DNA of 64,000 bases from an uncultured bacterium (GTDB taxonomy: Bacteria > Cyanobacteriota > Vampirovibrionia > Gastranaerophilales > Gastranaerophilaceae). The notes below the pieces were generated by a model. The model did not search any database, had not been told where the DNA came from, and worked only from the letters and a program-made list of their open reading frames with translations. The translations under genes were made by a program, and so were the position numbers. The first letter of the stretch is position 1. Each line of letters opens with the position of its first letter. The DNA is taken from NCBI GenBank assembly GCA_950022695.1, contig CATLLN010000002.1, forward strand, positions 124,001-188,000. Reading direction: 5' to 3'. Shown here one piece after another: positions 1 through 7,545 of this stretch.

Positions 1-663
1 AGGTTTGCGAAAATATCTTTTGTAAAACTCATCAGAGTCAGGCAATACGCTTTCATCAATAAAGTGAATAAGTCCGTAAATATCCCTAATATCCATAGTA
101 ATAGGAGTCGGGGTAAGAAGGAGTTTATATGCCTCTCTTACAGAGTCCTTAAGTGTTTGAGTCATCTGCTTATCAGGTTTTGATAAACAGTCAGCCTCAT
201 CAAAAATCGCCATGTCCCAGTCCCGCTCTTTGATACAGTCAGAGTATTTGAGAGCCACTTCATAAGTTGTAATAACAATTCCTTCTTCATCAGGTATCTG
301 AGGGGTGTTATTCCAAAAGATATGAGGTAGTGTAAAGTCTTTATTTAATTTACATAACCATTGAGGGATTAAGTTTGGAGGCAAAATAATAAGAATATTC
401 TCTTTCCCTTCATACCACTTCTGTCCCGCAATCAACAGAGCCTCATAGGTTTTACCTAGAGAGCCTTCATCACAAAGAATACAACCTTTTAAATAATCTG
501 AACGTAATGCAAATTGAGCCGACGCAATCTGATACGGGTAAACCTTAGCGTTTGATGAAGCATAAATGGGTAAGAAGTTTTTATCATCTACAAGAGCCTG
601 TAATCGTGTTGACTCTGCTATTGCTTGATACTTATTTGTAAGCTTTGAAAATACTTCCACCAT
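1..663 (-). CDS. SNF2/DEAD-like helicase, N-terminal 221 residues (cut by window edge)
   Basis: Reading leftward from ATG at 663, the frame stays open to the window edge. It contains a nucleotide-binding motif CDEGSLGKT, then a segment like motif Ia (ILPPNLIPQW), an ITTYE segment and a Walker B box FDEAD. A stretch like the helicase-preceding box (VYPYQIASAQFAL) lies upstream of motif I. This order fits superfamily 2 helicases of the SNF2 type, which use ATP to translocate on DNA and are common in phages and mobile elements. The C-terminal helicase domain lies outside the window. An inverted repeat GTTCAT/ATGAAC at 666-683 abuts the start. Confidence 0.7.
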   Translation of the reverse strand, partial: MVEVFSKLTNKYQAIAESTRLQALVDDKNFLPIYASSNAKVYPYQIASAQFALRSDYLKGCILCDEGSLGKTYEALLIAGQKWYEGKENILIILPPNLIPQWLCKLNKDFTLPHIFWNNTPQIPDEEGIVITTYEVALKYSDCIKERDWDMAIFDEADCLSKPDKQMTQTLKDSVREAYKLLLTPTPITMDIRDIYGLIHFIDESVLPDSDEFYKRYFRKP

Positions 664-761
664 GAGTTCATTCTACCATGAACAAATAATCGCCAGGATA
701 CCAGGTTTATAGGCTCGCTGCGCCTGGTTAAAGTGATTTTAGGTATAAATCTCGTTGAGGG

Positions 762-1871
762 TCAACTATCATCAATAATAGGTACTACATAAATCAGAAT
801 GAAGTCTACAAGGTTAGATGAGCTATGTGGCTTGCAAGTTCTTATAAATCCATTCTTTTCGGCTGTCTTGTCATCCGCAAAGAATAATTTATTGCATAGC
901 TCTTTGTAAAGTTCAGAGTTAGGTGTTACTTTTCTGATTATTGTACTTATCTCTGAAAACTGATTTTGTAATCCTAACTCATCAGCAACATTTTGATAAT
1001 CATAAAAGTCTGAACTCTCTAACAGGAGTTCACATGCCAGCTTTCTGATTTTAGATACCTCCGTCGTTGCAGTTTCTAAGGTCTCTTTAGTATTAAATAT
1101 AGTTCGTTGTATAATCGTTGTGAATATTTTTTCAAGGTCATTGCTAAGTGAGCCTTTACAAATAGCATTAAGAAGTAAATCAACTGTAAATCTTTCTTTA
1201 TCTTTATGTGATAGGAGATTAGTTAATGGAGAGAGTTTATCAGCTCCCTGTAGTTCAATTTCAACTCTTAGCAAGTTTAAATCTTTCAGATTAAGCGTAT
1301 TTGTTTCAGGATTGTAAGCTTTTCCTAATAGTTTAATTTCGTCCTTTGTTAATGGTTCATATAAGTGACAAATATATGTTTTGTGTTGTTTGTAGTACTC
1401 TTCTGCTTTATTGTAGAACTTAATAACAAAATTGATACCATTTAAAGAGTCGTCATTATGAGAATACTTAAAGTACAAACTATAAATCCCTTCCGACTCG
1501 ATAAGTTCAGGTTCAATTCGGCTGTATGACCTTTCGGCAAGCATTAAGAGATAGTCATTTACTGAATTTGTAAGCAAAATATCTTTAGCTAAATGAATAA
1601 TACTAAACCACATTTTAGGATTTAAGTGATTAAGAGGTTCTTGGAACTGTTTTAGAGAAGGCATTTGAAGGTTGTGTTTGAGGTCTGGCATGCCATATCT
1701 CTTTTGTTTTGTCGGTGTAAAAGTACTTAAAACAAGCCCCGCCTTATTAAACAGAGAATAATCAGGATAACTTTGCTTTAAAATATTATCTATTTCAATT
1801 CTGTTCTCTTGTAAGACATCCTTCTTTTTATAGATGAGCCTGAGCTTGTCAATCTTAACCTTATTAAACAT
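762..1871 (-). CDS. Putative replication-initiation protein of the integrated element
   Basis: 369-residue protein read from ATG at 1871, two bases after the stop of the upstream gene, with AAGGA at good spacing. A TTG six bases further up would overlap that stop and is less likely. The central part has KFYNKAEEYYK followed about 50 residues later by LLRVEIELQG. This pair resembles the core of plasmid/filamentous-phage replication proteins (Rep_II / Phage_X type), where a conserved 'kfYnK...lRvEvel' pattern occurs. No active-site tyrosine can be assigned with certainty. Its position between a helicase gene and a small regulator supports a role in element replication. The function is inferred from weak motif likeness. 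Confidence 0.4.
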   Translation of the reverse strand: MFNKVKIDKLRLIYKKKDVLQENRIEIDNILKQSYPDYSLFNKAGLVLSTFTPTKQKRYGMPDLKHNLQMPSLKQFQEPLNHLNPKMWFSIIHLAKDILLTNSVNDYLLMLAERSYSRIEPELIESEGIYSLYFKYSHNDDSLNGINFVIKFYNKAEEYYKQHKTYICHLYEPLTKDEIKLLGKAYNPETNTLNLKDLNLLRVEIELQGADKLSPLTNLLSHKDKERFTVDLLLNAICKGSLSNDLEKIFTTIIQRTIFNTKETLETATTEVSKIRKLACELLLESSDFYDYQNVADELGLQNQFSEISTIIRKVTPNSELYKELCNKLFFADDKTAEKNGFIRTCKPHSSSNLVDFILIYVVPIIDDS

Positions 1872-1873
1872 TG

Positions 1874-3316
1874 TCAATCCTTATAGCTCACTGTCTTGTA
1901 GATACTGTTAAGAACTGGTTGTTTTGGTGCTAAGTTTAATTTTTGAGCATATTTAATCATCTTGCGAATTTGAGCTTGTTGTTTACTTCCTAGTGTTTTA
2001 ATCTTTTTAGAGATAGTCGCATTGTCATACTTTGCCAGTTCAATCGCTATGATGATGTAATCAATGCTTTGTTTTTGAATGGTGAATTTGTTTTTCAGTT
2101 TTTCAGCAAGAGAAAGTTTTATTTCAGATTTTAGGTTATTGAAAACATTGTTATACAAAAGATGTCTGCTGTATGAGTCAATCACATCTTCTTTATTAAA
2201 CAAGTCACGTGTATGTTGTAGATTGCTTAAGTAATGTTTAGTAGCCTTTATCTTCGTTTTGTTAAGTATGGTTTCATGTTCTTTCGTATGGGATAACATA
2301 TACTTTAGGACTTTATACCCAATATATTCCATAGTAATTTCTTCGGTTATGCAACTGTAAAAACTCTTTTGAACAGCCTCTCCTGTAATATCTTCGAGGA
2401 CTCCTAAGCCTACAATATCAATTCTCATAGTTAGGATATTGTCTTGCCCTGCAACTTTTAGTTTAACAAGTCTATTGCCGTTGTTATCGCCTCTGTAAGT
2501 GCTTTTTTCGCTATCATTTAATGCACTATGAAACGTGCTTCCTAATGTTGTATAAACAAACTCTAAGCTATTTAAATGTTTATTTTTATGTATTTGTAAG
2601 TAGTTTCTTTTAGAGTGCAATTGCATAAGTTCGTATATAATATTCAAGGCTTTAATCTCTTTCGTATTGAAGTCTAATGTAGATGTGAAGCCTGTAATTA
2701 TTGGATTTAATTCAAGCATACATCTTGTTATAAAATCCTCAACACTTGTGAGATAAGGTCTTAATATGCGATATAAATTACCAATCACAAGCAAGTAAAA
2801 CATACACAACTGATATGTCCAGCCGTCAGCACTAGTATTAGTATCAGATGTATATTTACGGTAATTGTGAAGATAAAATTTACACATAATACTGTCATAA
2901 TTGGGTAATGTATCATCCAGTCTGTTATATTTGTCGGGTTCTTTAGGCTCAAATTTTAACCATAGGTGTACTTTTGCCTTTTTTCTATCTTGTATAAACT
3001 GTTTATAAACATTCTTTGAATGGTAAAACAAATAAGAATAAGAGAATTCCTCATCATCCAACCATAGTTCTTTTATCAGTTCATTTAATCTTTTGGAATG
3101 AATAAAACTATATAATTCTCGTGATAATACAAATTTGTTTATCTTATTCTTATCAGCAATACTATTAACAAAGTAATCAATCTCTCTGTAGCAATCATTT
3201 GTATCATTAAATCCCTTAAGGAATGAATGAGCAATATTATACAAGTATTCCTTACCTAATGAGAGAGTAATTATATTTGTCTCAAACTCTTTCAGTGTGA
3301 ATGAATTATCTCTCAT
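1874..3316 (-). CDS. Uncharacterised 480-residue protein of the integrated element
   Basis: I do not recognise a family. The protein is long, lysine-, asparagine- and tyrosine-rich, has no signal peptide or clear membrane segment, and its C-terminal 80 residues are basic (KKIKTLGSKQQAQIRKMIK). It starts inside the end of the ribbon-helix-helix gene (11-base overlap) and stops just before the replication-like gene, so the three are probably co-transcribed and translationally coupled. Composition is like the rest of the element. It could be a replication partner or relaxase-like protein, but no catalytic motif is visible. Confidence 0.6.
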   Translation of the reverse strand: MRDNSFTLKEFETNIITLSLGKEYLYNIAHSFLKGFNDTNDCYREIDYFVNSIADKNKINKFVLSRELYSFIHSKRLNELIKELWLDDEEFSYSYLFYHSKNVYKQFIQDRKKAKVHLWLKFEPKEPDKYNRLDDTLPNYDSIMCKFYLHNYRKYTSDTNTSADGWTYQLCMFYLLVIGNLYRILRPYLTSVEDFITRCMLELNPIITGFTSTLDFNTKEIKALNIIYELMQLHSKRNYLQIHKNKHLNSLEFVYTTLGSTFHSALNDSEKSTYRGDNNGNRLVKLKVAGQDNILTMRIDIVGLGVLEDITGEAVQKSFYSCITEEITMEYIGYKVLKYMLSHTKEHETILNKTKIKATKHYLSNLQHTRDLFNKEDVIDSYSRHLLYNNVFNNLKSEIKLSLAEKLKNKFTIQKQSIDYIIIAIELAKYDNATISKKIKTLGSKQQAQIRKMIKYAQKLNLAPKQPVLNSIYKTVSYKD

Positions 3317-3488
3317 CTTTCTCTAAGCTCCTCAAGTCTCCACTATTATCTACGTTGATAAAATCATTTAATTTCGTTTTAAGAGCCTCTCTTATCAAAC
3401 CACTTAGATTAAATATGTTTTTATTTTGTATTTGTGAGAGGAGTTTAGATAACTCCTCATCCAGTCTTACTGTTATTCTTGTATTCAT
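3306..3488 (-). CDS. Ribbon-helix-helix (CopG/MetJ-type) DNA-binding protein
   Basis: A 60-residue protein beginning MNTRITVRLDEEL, the usual beta-strand of ribbon-helix-helix regulators, followed by LSQIQNKN and SGLIREALKTKL as the two helices. Such proteins bind DNA as dimers through the strand and commonly control plasmid copy number, toxin-antitoxin pairs or relaxosomes. It is the first gene of the leftward element operon and overlaps the next gene by 11 bases. Two direct repeats (TTGTCGGAC and TTGTCAGAC, 18 bases apart) at 3528-3554 lie just upstream and could be its operator, making it self-regulating. The residues after 48 (VDNSGDLRSLEKDER) form a short acidic tail. Confidence 0.75.
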   Translation of the reverse strand: MNTRITVRLDEELSKLLSQIQNKNIFNLSGLIREALKTKLNDFINVDNSGDLRSLEKDER

Positions 3489-3527
3489 CTTGTTATTTCT
3501 CCGTTTGTGTTATATAATCTAAATAGT

Positions 3528-3554
3528 TTGTCGGACGAATGAGACTTGTCAGAC
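3528..3554. repeat. Two 9-bp direct repeats upstream of the RHH gene
   Basis: TTGTCGGAC at 3528-3536 and TTGTCAGAC at 3546-3554 differ at one base and start 18 bases apart, close to two helical turns. They lie 40-66 bases upstream of the ribbon-helix-helix start and could be its operator or part of an origin. Confidence 0.45.
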
Positions 3555-3577
3555 ATCTGTACATTGAATTGAATTTA

Positions 3578-3599
3578 TGCTCACATTTTGCTCACATTT
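3578..3599. repeat. Perfect 11-bp tandem repeat (TGCTCACATTT x2)
   Basis: Two exact, back-to-back copies of TGCTCACATTT lie in the gene-free end of the element. About 15 bases on are the pairs GTAAAAC/AGTAAAAT (3604-3619) and AGTAAAAC/GTAAAAC (3684-3699). Iterons or integrase arm-binding sites are the likely uses, given the nearby attachment site. Confidence 0.4.
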
Positions 3600-3709
3600 T
3601 TTTGTAAAACGAGTAAAATCGAGCAAATCAATAGAACTGGTTAATCGGGGCTTAGCCAGTCAAGGTGGAAGTTTTAGCGGGTGAGTAAAACTTGTAAAAC
3701 ACATCAAAT

Positions 3710-3769
3710 TTGGCATAGGTATTCTTGCCAAGGAGGATGTCGCGAGTTCGAGCCTCGTCTCCCGCTCCA
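3710..3769 (+). other. Attachment site: 3' part of tRNA-Gly(GCC) with symmetric core
   Basis: 3720-3769 reads as the last 50 nt of a tRNA: anticodon arm with loop TTGCCAA (anticodon GCC), 5-nt variable loop, T-arm GCGAG-TTCGAGC-CTCGT, acceptor strand CTCCCGC, T and CCA. No matching D-arm exists upstream; a partial acceptor-like GCGGGTG at 3677 is 93 nt from the end with unrelated sequence between. TTGGCA (3710-3715) and TGCCAA (3726-3731) form an inverted repeat around a 10-bp spacer at the anticodon loop, as in tyrosine-recombinase core sites. I infer that the intact tRNA gene lies at the other end of the element. Confidence 0.6.
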
Positions 3770-3770
3770 T

Positions 3771-3809
3771 AAAAGACCGATGAGCATTTGTTCAGCGGTC
3801 TTTTATTTT
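3771..3809 (+). terminator. Terminator-like hairpin after the tRNA remnant
   Basis: AAAAGACCG (3771-3779) pairs with CGGTCTTTT (3796-3804), extended inward by TGA/TCA, followed by ATTTTTG. It directly follows the tRNA CCA and is probably the tRNA gene's own terminator. Confidence 0.65.
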
Positions 3810-3891
3810 TGTTAGGAGTAAGAGGCGAGAAGAGCCTCGTTGCTATGGCTCTTTGCGAGATTTATCGAGTATTAGAGACATAGTACCCTGT

Positions 3892-3909
3892 GTGGCTCCC
3901 GCTCCATAA
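3892..3909 (+). repeat. Second copy of the tRNA end sequence CTCCCGCTCCATAAA
   Basis: The 15 bases that end the tRNA remnant (CTCCCGCTCCATAAA, first copy from 3759) recur here, preceded by unrelated sequence and again followed by a terminator hairpin. It may be the trace of a second, now lost or tiny, insertion at the same tRNA end. Confidence 0.5.
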
Positions 3910-3911
3910 AG

Positions 3912-3940
3912 AAGAAGGTTTTAGGACCTTCTTTTTTATT
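3912..3940 (+). terminator. Rho-independent terminator
   Basis: Stem AAGAAGG/CCTTCTT with an 8-base loop, followed by a T-run. It follows the second tRNA-end copy, mirroring the arrangement at 3759-3804. Confidence 0.6.
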
Positions 3941-3965
3941 ACTTAATCTCTAAAGAAAAAATAAT

Positions 3966-4211
3966 ATGAAAATAATACCAATTAACTCAACAAGAATTTA
4001 TACCCGTAGTAATAACCAATTAAACTACACAAATATGACTCCGCCACAAGATACTGTATCTTTTAGCGGTTCAATTGAAAATTTAGAAAGTAAATTATCC
4101 ACAGCTTTTTCTTCTTCACTTTTATTTGTCATTACATTTTTAAAAAAATTTTCAAATTTTCTTAATGAAATAACTATTCTATCTAGTTTTTCCTCTGCAC
4201 TAGACATTTGA
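3966..4211 (+). pseudogene. Possible 5' fragment of a lineage-specific gene (N-terminal tag only)
   Basis: The first 36 codons (MKIIPINSTRIYT... to DTVSFSGS) look like the N-terminal tag seen on other hypothetical proteins of this lineage, ending in SFSG. After about position 4074 the frame runs through the body of the leftward gene at 4025-4599 and looks like a shadow of it. A likely explanation is a gene truncated when the neighbouring opposite-strand gene was joined to it. The upstream context (AAAGAAAAAATAATATG) gives only a weak ribosome binding site. The call rests on the tag alone and could be chance. Confidence 0.3.
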
Positions 4212-4599
4212 GGACACCGTTCCGTAGCATCTTCTGCGTACTTATACTGTAAGAATGCATAACCTTTCAGGTTTCTTACCCATGTTTTATTAAAAGATTC
4301 TTTTTTTCTAACTAATGGGTAAGTTTCTTCTTTCAGAACATTAACAATAGTTGTAATAGGAGATAAGCGCAAATCCGCTTCAACTGATCCTACATTTCTA
4401 TATCGACCATTAGGACCATCTATACAATAACCTTTTTCATCTACTTTAAGATGCCAGTGTTTATAATCTTTAATTTCTTCACCTAGTTTTTCAAGAAATT
4501 TCAGATTCTGCATGGATTCTTGTTTGAGAAATGCTTTTGCTGATGGCTTAATTTTTACATACCAAAATTTGGTGACTGCATATTATTATTAACTTGCAC
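4025..4599 (-). pseudogene. Frameshifted lineage-specific hypothetical gene
   Basis: A GTG at 4599, seven bases after a strong AAGGAG, encodes MQVNNNMQSPNFGM and then stops at TAA (4555-4557). In the adjacent frame the sequence continues without a break as VKIKPSAKAFLKQESMQNLKF and onward for 162 more residues. One missing base at about 4557 (for example ATGGTAAAA becoming ATGTAAAA) explains both. The body contains KDYKHWHLKVDEKG and ends DTVSCGGVIFV. The function is unknown. Translation could still begin at ATG 4513, which lacks a good ribosome binding site. A sequencing error cannot be excluded. Confidence 0.55.
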
Positions 4600-4742
4600 A
4601 TTATTCTCCTTTTAAATCACATACGCGTATATATATTATCATAAAATTCGTAAAAAATTATGCTAAATTATTTGAGAAAAATATCTACTTTGAGAATAAT
4701 CAAACAGACTGCCTGTTTACATACCGCACTATAAAAAGCTTT

Positions 4743-6557
4743 TTATTTTATTTCAAAGTTAAAAAGCTTCTTACCAAAATACTCCTGAGAAAATTCATTC
4801 GCAAAATTTATAAGATTTGGCGAAAAATCACTTTCCGGTATTATAAAAGTATAAATTTTATCAGAGTTGTTAAGATGCTCAAAATATTCTTTATCACTTA
4901 TGGAAAGCATTTTATTATCATTTTTCAAAACTAAATATTTTAAGATTTTATGATAAATTAATTTTTCTGACCAGGTATAGAACGGAATTTTATCAGTAGG
5001 TTCACCTTTGATAAGTTTAAAATATTTTATTAGCTCAATTTTTCGCTCAACGTTTTTAGGATTTCTCGAAATCCTTAAAGGTTCTTTCATTATCAATTGC
5101 ACAGCTTCTTCTTTACTAATAGCCATCTGCCTTGCATACTCCTCGACTTTTTGTAGAATATTTTCTGGCTTAAGTATTAGAAAAGCAACTTCCTTTGAGC
5201 TCAATTTAACAAATTCTTCCTTAGATATTCCTAATAATCTTGCAGATGATTCAACCCTTTTATTAATCGTTTCAGGCAATGCATATAGAAGCTGTGGTTG
5301 TCTAATTGCTATTTTTAAATATTCTTTTTTTGATAACCCGAAAAGTATTGCACAAGTCTCAGCTTTTTGGTTAAGAGTTTGAGGAGATTGATAAAATAAC
5401 GGTGGTTGTACCAGTGCTGCTTTAATAAATGTTTTTCTTTCAATTCCCAGTAAAGAAGCTGATAAATCAACATTTTTAGCAAGGGTTTCCGGTTTTTGGT
5501 ATAAAATTTGAGGATGTTTTAAACCGGTTTTTATAATTTTTTCTCTTGGTATTTCCAACAACTGTGATAAATTTTCAATATTTGTATTTATTTTTTCTGG
5601 AGTATAACAGAATAAAACAGGTTTCATCATTGCAGACTGCAAATATTGTTCCTTTTTAACTCCAAGCAACTGTGCAGTTTTTGATACATTTGCACTAATA
5701 CTTTCCGGTTTTCTGCCAAATAACTGAACCTGCTCAATATATAAAGTGGCAAGTTTTTCTTTTGGAACATTTAATAATTCTGCTGTTCTATTAATTCTTT
5801 CAATAAATACTGAAGTATCTTGTTCTACTAAATAAGGTAATTTTATTATTTTTTTTGTAATCTCACGGGTACTTTGTCTTAAATTATAAGTATACTTTAA
5901 TTCAGCTGCAAATTCATCAAAACTTGAAGGAAGGATATCATTATCATATTGAATTTGAGCAACTGTTGAAACTATTTTTTTCCTGATTCCTGCGCAAGAT
6001 TCTCCCTGACGTTTTGCGATACTAGTGTAACTTTCTCCTGTAGCTTTTTGTTCCAAGAGTTCTTGCCGATCTGCTGAAATTTGAGATTTAGATTTTATTC
6101 TTTTATCCAGTTCTGAGCTTATTACAGCTCTTTCCTCTTCCGATTTTTGGCTTGCATAGGTTTTAACTCGGTCTTCCGAAAAAAAATTTTCCATATTATG
6201 AAAAGAAACCTCTCGTCTGTTAAATTCAGGTTTTAAATCGTCTTCATCCGGACAAATTGAATTTAAGTATGAAATAAGGGATAATGCCGTAATATTTTCC
6301 TGTGTAATTTGCTCCAATTTTTCAAATAATGCAAGATACAGATTTTGTAAAAAATCCTCAGTATAATGAAATAATCTTACTTTTTTACTGGCTTCTTTTT
6401 GCAAGTGTTTATCAAGAATTACAAAAATGTCAGATTTACTTTTTTCATTATTATCAAGTTTTAATGATTGCAATAGCTCATCAGTCTTTTGTTTTTCTTT
6501 ATCTGACAGTTTGATAGCTCTAAAGGGAATAGGTATATGTTGTTCTGTAATTCTCAT
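4743..6557 (-). CDS. Sigma-70-like domain fused to eight mTERF-like 36-residue repeats
   Basis: 604 residues. The N-terminal 205 residues have two sigma-like segments: a helix like region 2 (TEDFLQNLYLALFEKLEQ, about 66-83) and a helix-turn-helix like region 4 (GESYTSIAKRQGESCAGIRKKI, about 174-195). From about 240 to 515 there are eight units of 36 residues with the pattern 'P-x-LL-x(3)-PE-x-I-x(3)-V-x(4)-LLGI-x-KE'. Starts are near 240, 277, 313, 349, 385, 421, 457 and 493. This is the signature of mTERF (mitochondrial transcription termination factor) helical repeats, which form a nucleic-acid-binding solenoid. Residues 516-604 form an unassigned tail. The gene stands alone. A role in transcription is inferred; no homologue was searched. 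Confidence 0.7.
   Translation of the reverse strand: MRITEQHIPIPFRAIKLSDKEKQKTDELLQSLKLDNNEKSKSDIFVILDKHLQKEASKKVRLFHYTEDFLQNLYLALFEKLEQITQENITALSLISYLNSICPDEDDLKPEFNRREVSFHNMENFFSEDRVKTYASQKSEEERAVISSELDKRIKSKSQISADRQELLEQKATGESYTSIAKRQGESCAGIRKKIVSTVAQIQYDNDILPSSFDEFAAELKYTYNLRQSTREITKKIIKLPYLVEQDTSVFIERINRTAELLNVPKEKLATLYIEQVQLFGRKPESISANVSKTAQLLGVKKEQYLQSAMMKPVLFCYTPEKINTNIENLSQLLEIPREKIIKTGLKHPQILYQKPETLAKNVDLSASLLGIERKTFIKAALVQPPLFYQSPQTLNQKAETCAILFGLSKKEYLKIAIRQPQLLYALPETINKRVESSARLLGISKEEFVKLSSKEVAFLILKPENILQKVEEYARQMAISKEEAVQLIMKEPLRISRNPKNVERKIELIKYFKLIKGEPTDKIPFYTWSEKLIYHKILKYLVLKNDNKMLSISDKEYFEHLNNSDKIYTFIIPESDFSPNLINFANEFSQEYFGKKLFNFEIK
5010..5840 (-). repeat. Array of eight 108-bp coding repeats (mTERF-like)
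   Basis: The coding units each span 36 codons with fixed spacing of P, LL, PE and LLGI positions. The copies have diverged at DNA level, so this is an old protein repeat rather than a recent tandem duplication. The first unit is one residue longer and the last is cut at about 23 residues. Confidence 0.65.
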
Positions 6558-6672
6558 AATTTAATAGTCAATTTAATTTAATAGTTATTCATATCTATGA
6601 AAACCGGTAAAAATATTTTTTGTCCAAATAATCTCTCTTGACTCAAATACCTGATAATGAGATAATCAAAGT

Positions 6673-7545
6673 ATGTTTAAGTATTATGGAAAAACTGCAC
6701 CGTATTTATTTTTATTACCGGCAGGAATTGTACTATTAATTTTCTTTTTTATACCGTTTTTCCAAACAATATTTTTAAGTTTTCAGAATTATTCAACAAA
6801 TATTTATCACTCAAACTTCAGCGGTCTGCAAAATTATATAGAAATTATCCATAACCCTATTTTTTATAAAGTTATGTGGAATACTTTGTTATACTTGATT
6901 CTTGCGGTGCCAGTACTTGTAATTTTTCCGTTATTTTTGGCTGTATTAATTAACCAGAAAATCAAAGGAATAACTCTTTATAAAATTCTTATTTATCTGC
7001 CTGTAATTGTTTCCATTGTTGTTGCGGCAATTGCATTTAAATGGTTATACGCGGAACAGGGAATTTTAAATTACATATTAAATGTTTTTCACATTAAATC
7101 TATAGGCTGGCTTACAGACCCTAAATATGCAATTTATTCGGTAATTCTGGTAACTATCTGGAAAGGTATCGGATATTATATGATGATTTATCTTGCGGCA
7201 TTAATGAGCGTTCCTAAAGAATTATACGAAGCTTGTGATATAGATGGTGCAGGATTTTTCAGAAAACATTTAACTGTTACAATCCCGCATATTATGCCTA
7301 CTATCGCGCTTGTCACAACAATTAGTTCTATTTCTGCAATGAAAATATTTGCTGAAATTTATGTTATGACAAAAGGTGGTCCGTTAAATTCTACTAAAAC
7401 TATTGTTTATTATATTTATGAAAAAGCATTTGAAAATCTCGATCTTGGCTACGCTTCTGCGATGGCAGTCATTTTGTTGGTAATAGTTATGGTATTTTCA
7501 TTAGTAAATATATTATGTTTTGAAAGGAATAAGTATCAGCTATGA
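6673..7545 (+). CDS. Sugar ABC transporter permease, MalF/UgpA type
   Basis: 290-residue inner-membrane protein with six predicted membrane segments, beginning with the hydrophobic LFLLPAGIVLLIFFF. Near residues 182-205 it has the cytoplasmic EAA loop (EACDIDGAGFFRKHLTVTIP) that contacts the transporter's ATPase. This is the first of two permease subunits typical of carbohydrate importers (CUT1 family). It overlaps the next gene by four bases (ATGA), so the two are translationally coupled. No binding protein or ATPase gene lies in the window, so both must be encoded elsewhere; the substrate cannot be told. Confidence 0.9.
   Translation: MFKYYGKTAPYLFLLPAGIVLLIFFFIPFFQTIFLSFQNYSTNIYHSNFSGLQNYIEIIHNPIFYKVMWNTLLYLILAVPVLVIFPLFLAVLINQKIKGITLYKILIYLPVIVSIVVAAIAFKWLYAEQGILNYILNVFHIKSIGWLTDPKYAIYSVILVTIWKGIGYYMMIYLAALMSVPKELYEACDIDGAGFFRKHLTVTIPHIMPTIALVTTISSISAMKIFAEIYVMTKGGPLNSTKTIVYYIYEKAFENLDLGYASAMAVILLVIVMVFSLVNILCFERNKYQL

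Larger units (their letters stand above)
1..3769. mobile_element. Right end of an element integrated at tRNA-Gly(GCC)
   Basis: This is the block left of the tRNA 3' remnant at 3716-3769. All its genes (helicase, replication-initiator-like, unknown, ribbon-helix-helix) read leftward as one unit with tight spacing or overlap, and none looks like a housekeeping gene. The element continues beyond position 1, and no integrase lies inside the window. Integration at the 3' end of a tRNA is typical of tyrosine-integrase elements such as ICEs, prophages and integrative plasmids. The element class is not determined; the initiator-like gene suggests an integrative plasmid or phage-like unit. The boundary is inferred from the tRNA remnant. 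Confidence 0.6.

Noticed and set aside
3578-3599. CRISPR array
   Set aside because: Only two 11-bp copies with no spacers; no cas genes in the window.
3677-3769. A complete tRNA-Gly gene
   Set aside because: The acceptor-like GCGGGTG is 93 nt from CCA, mismatched at one base, and no D-arm can be drawn; only the 3' part is real.
5008-5382. 124-aa ORF on the + strand inside the mTERF-like gene
   Set aside because: It is a frame shadow of the repeat-coding strand, with no RBS.
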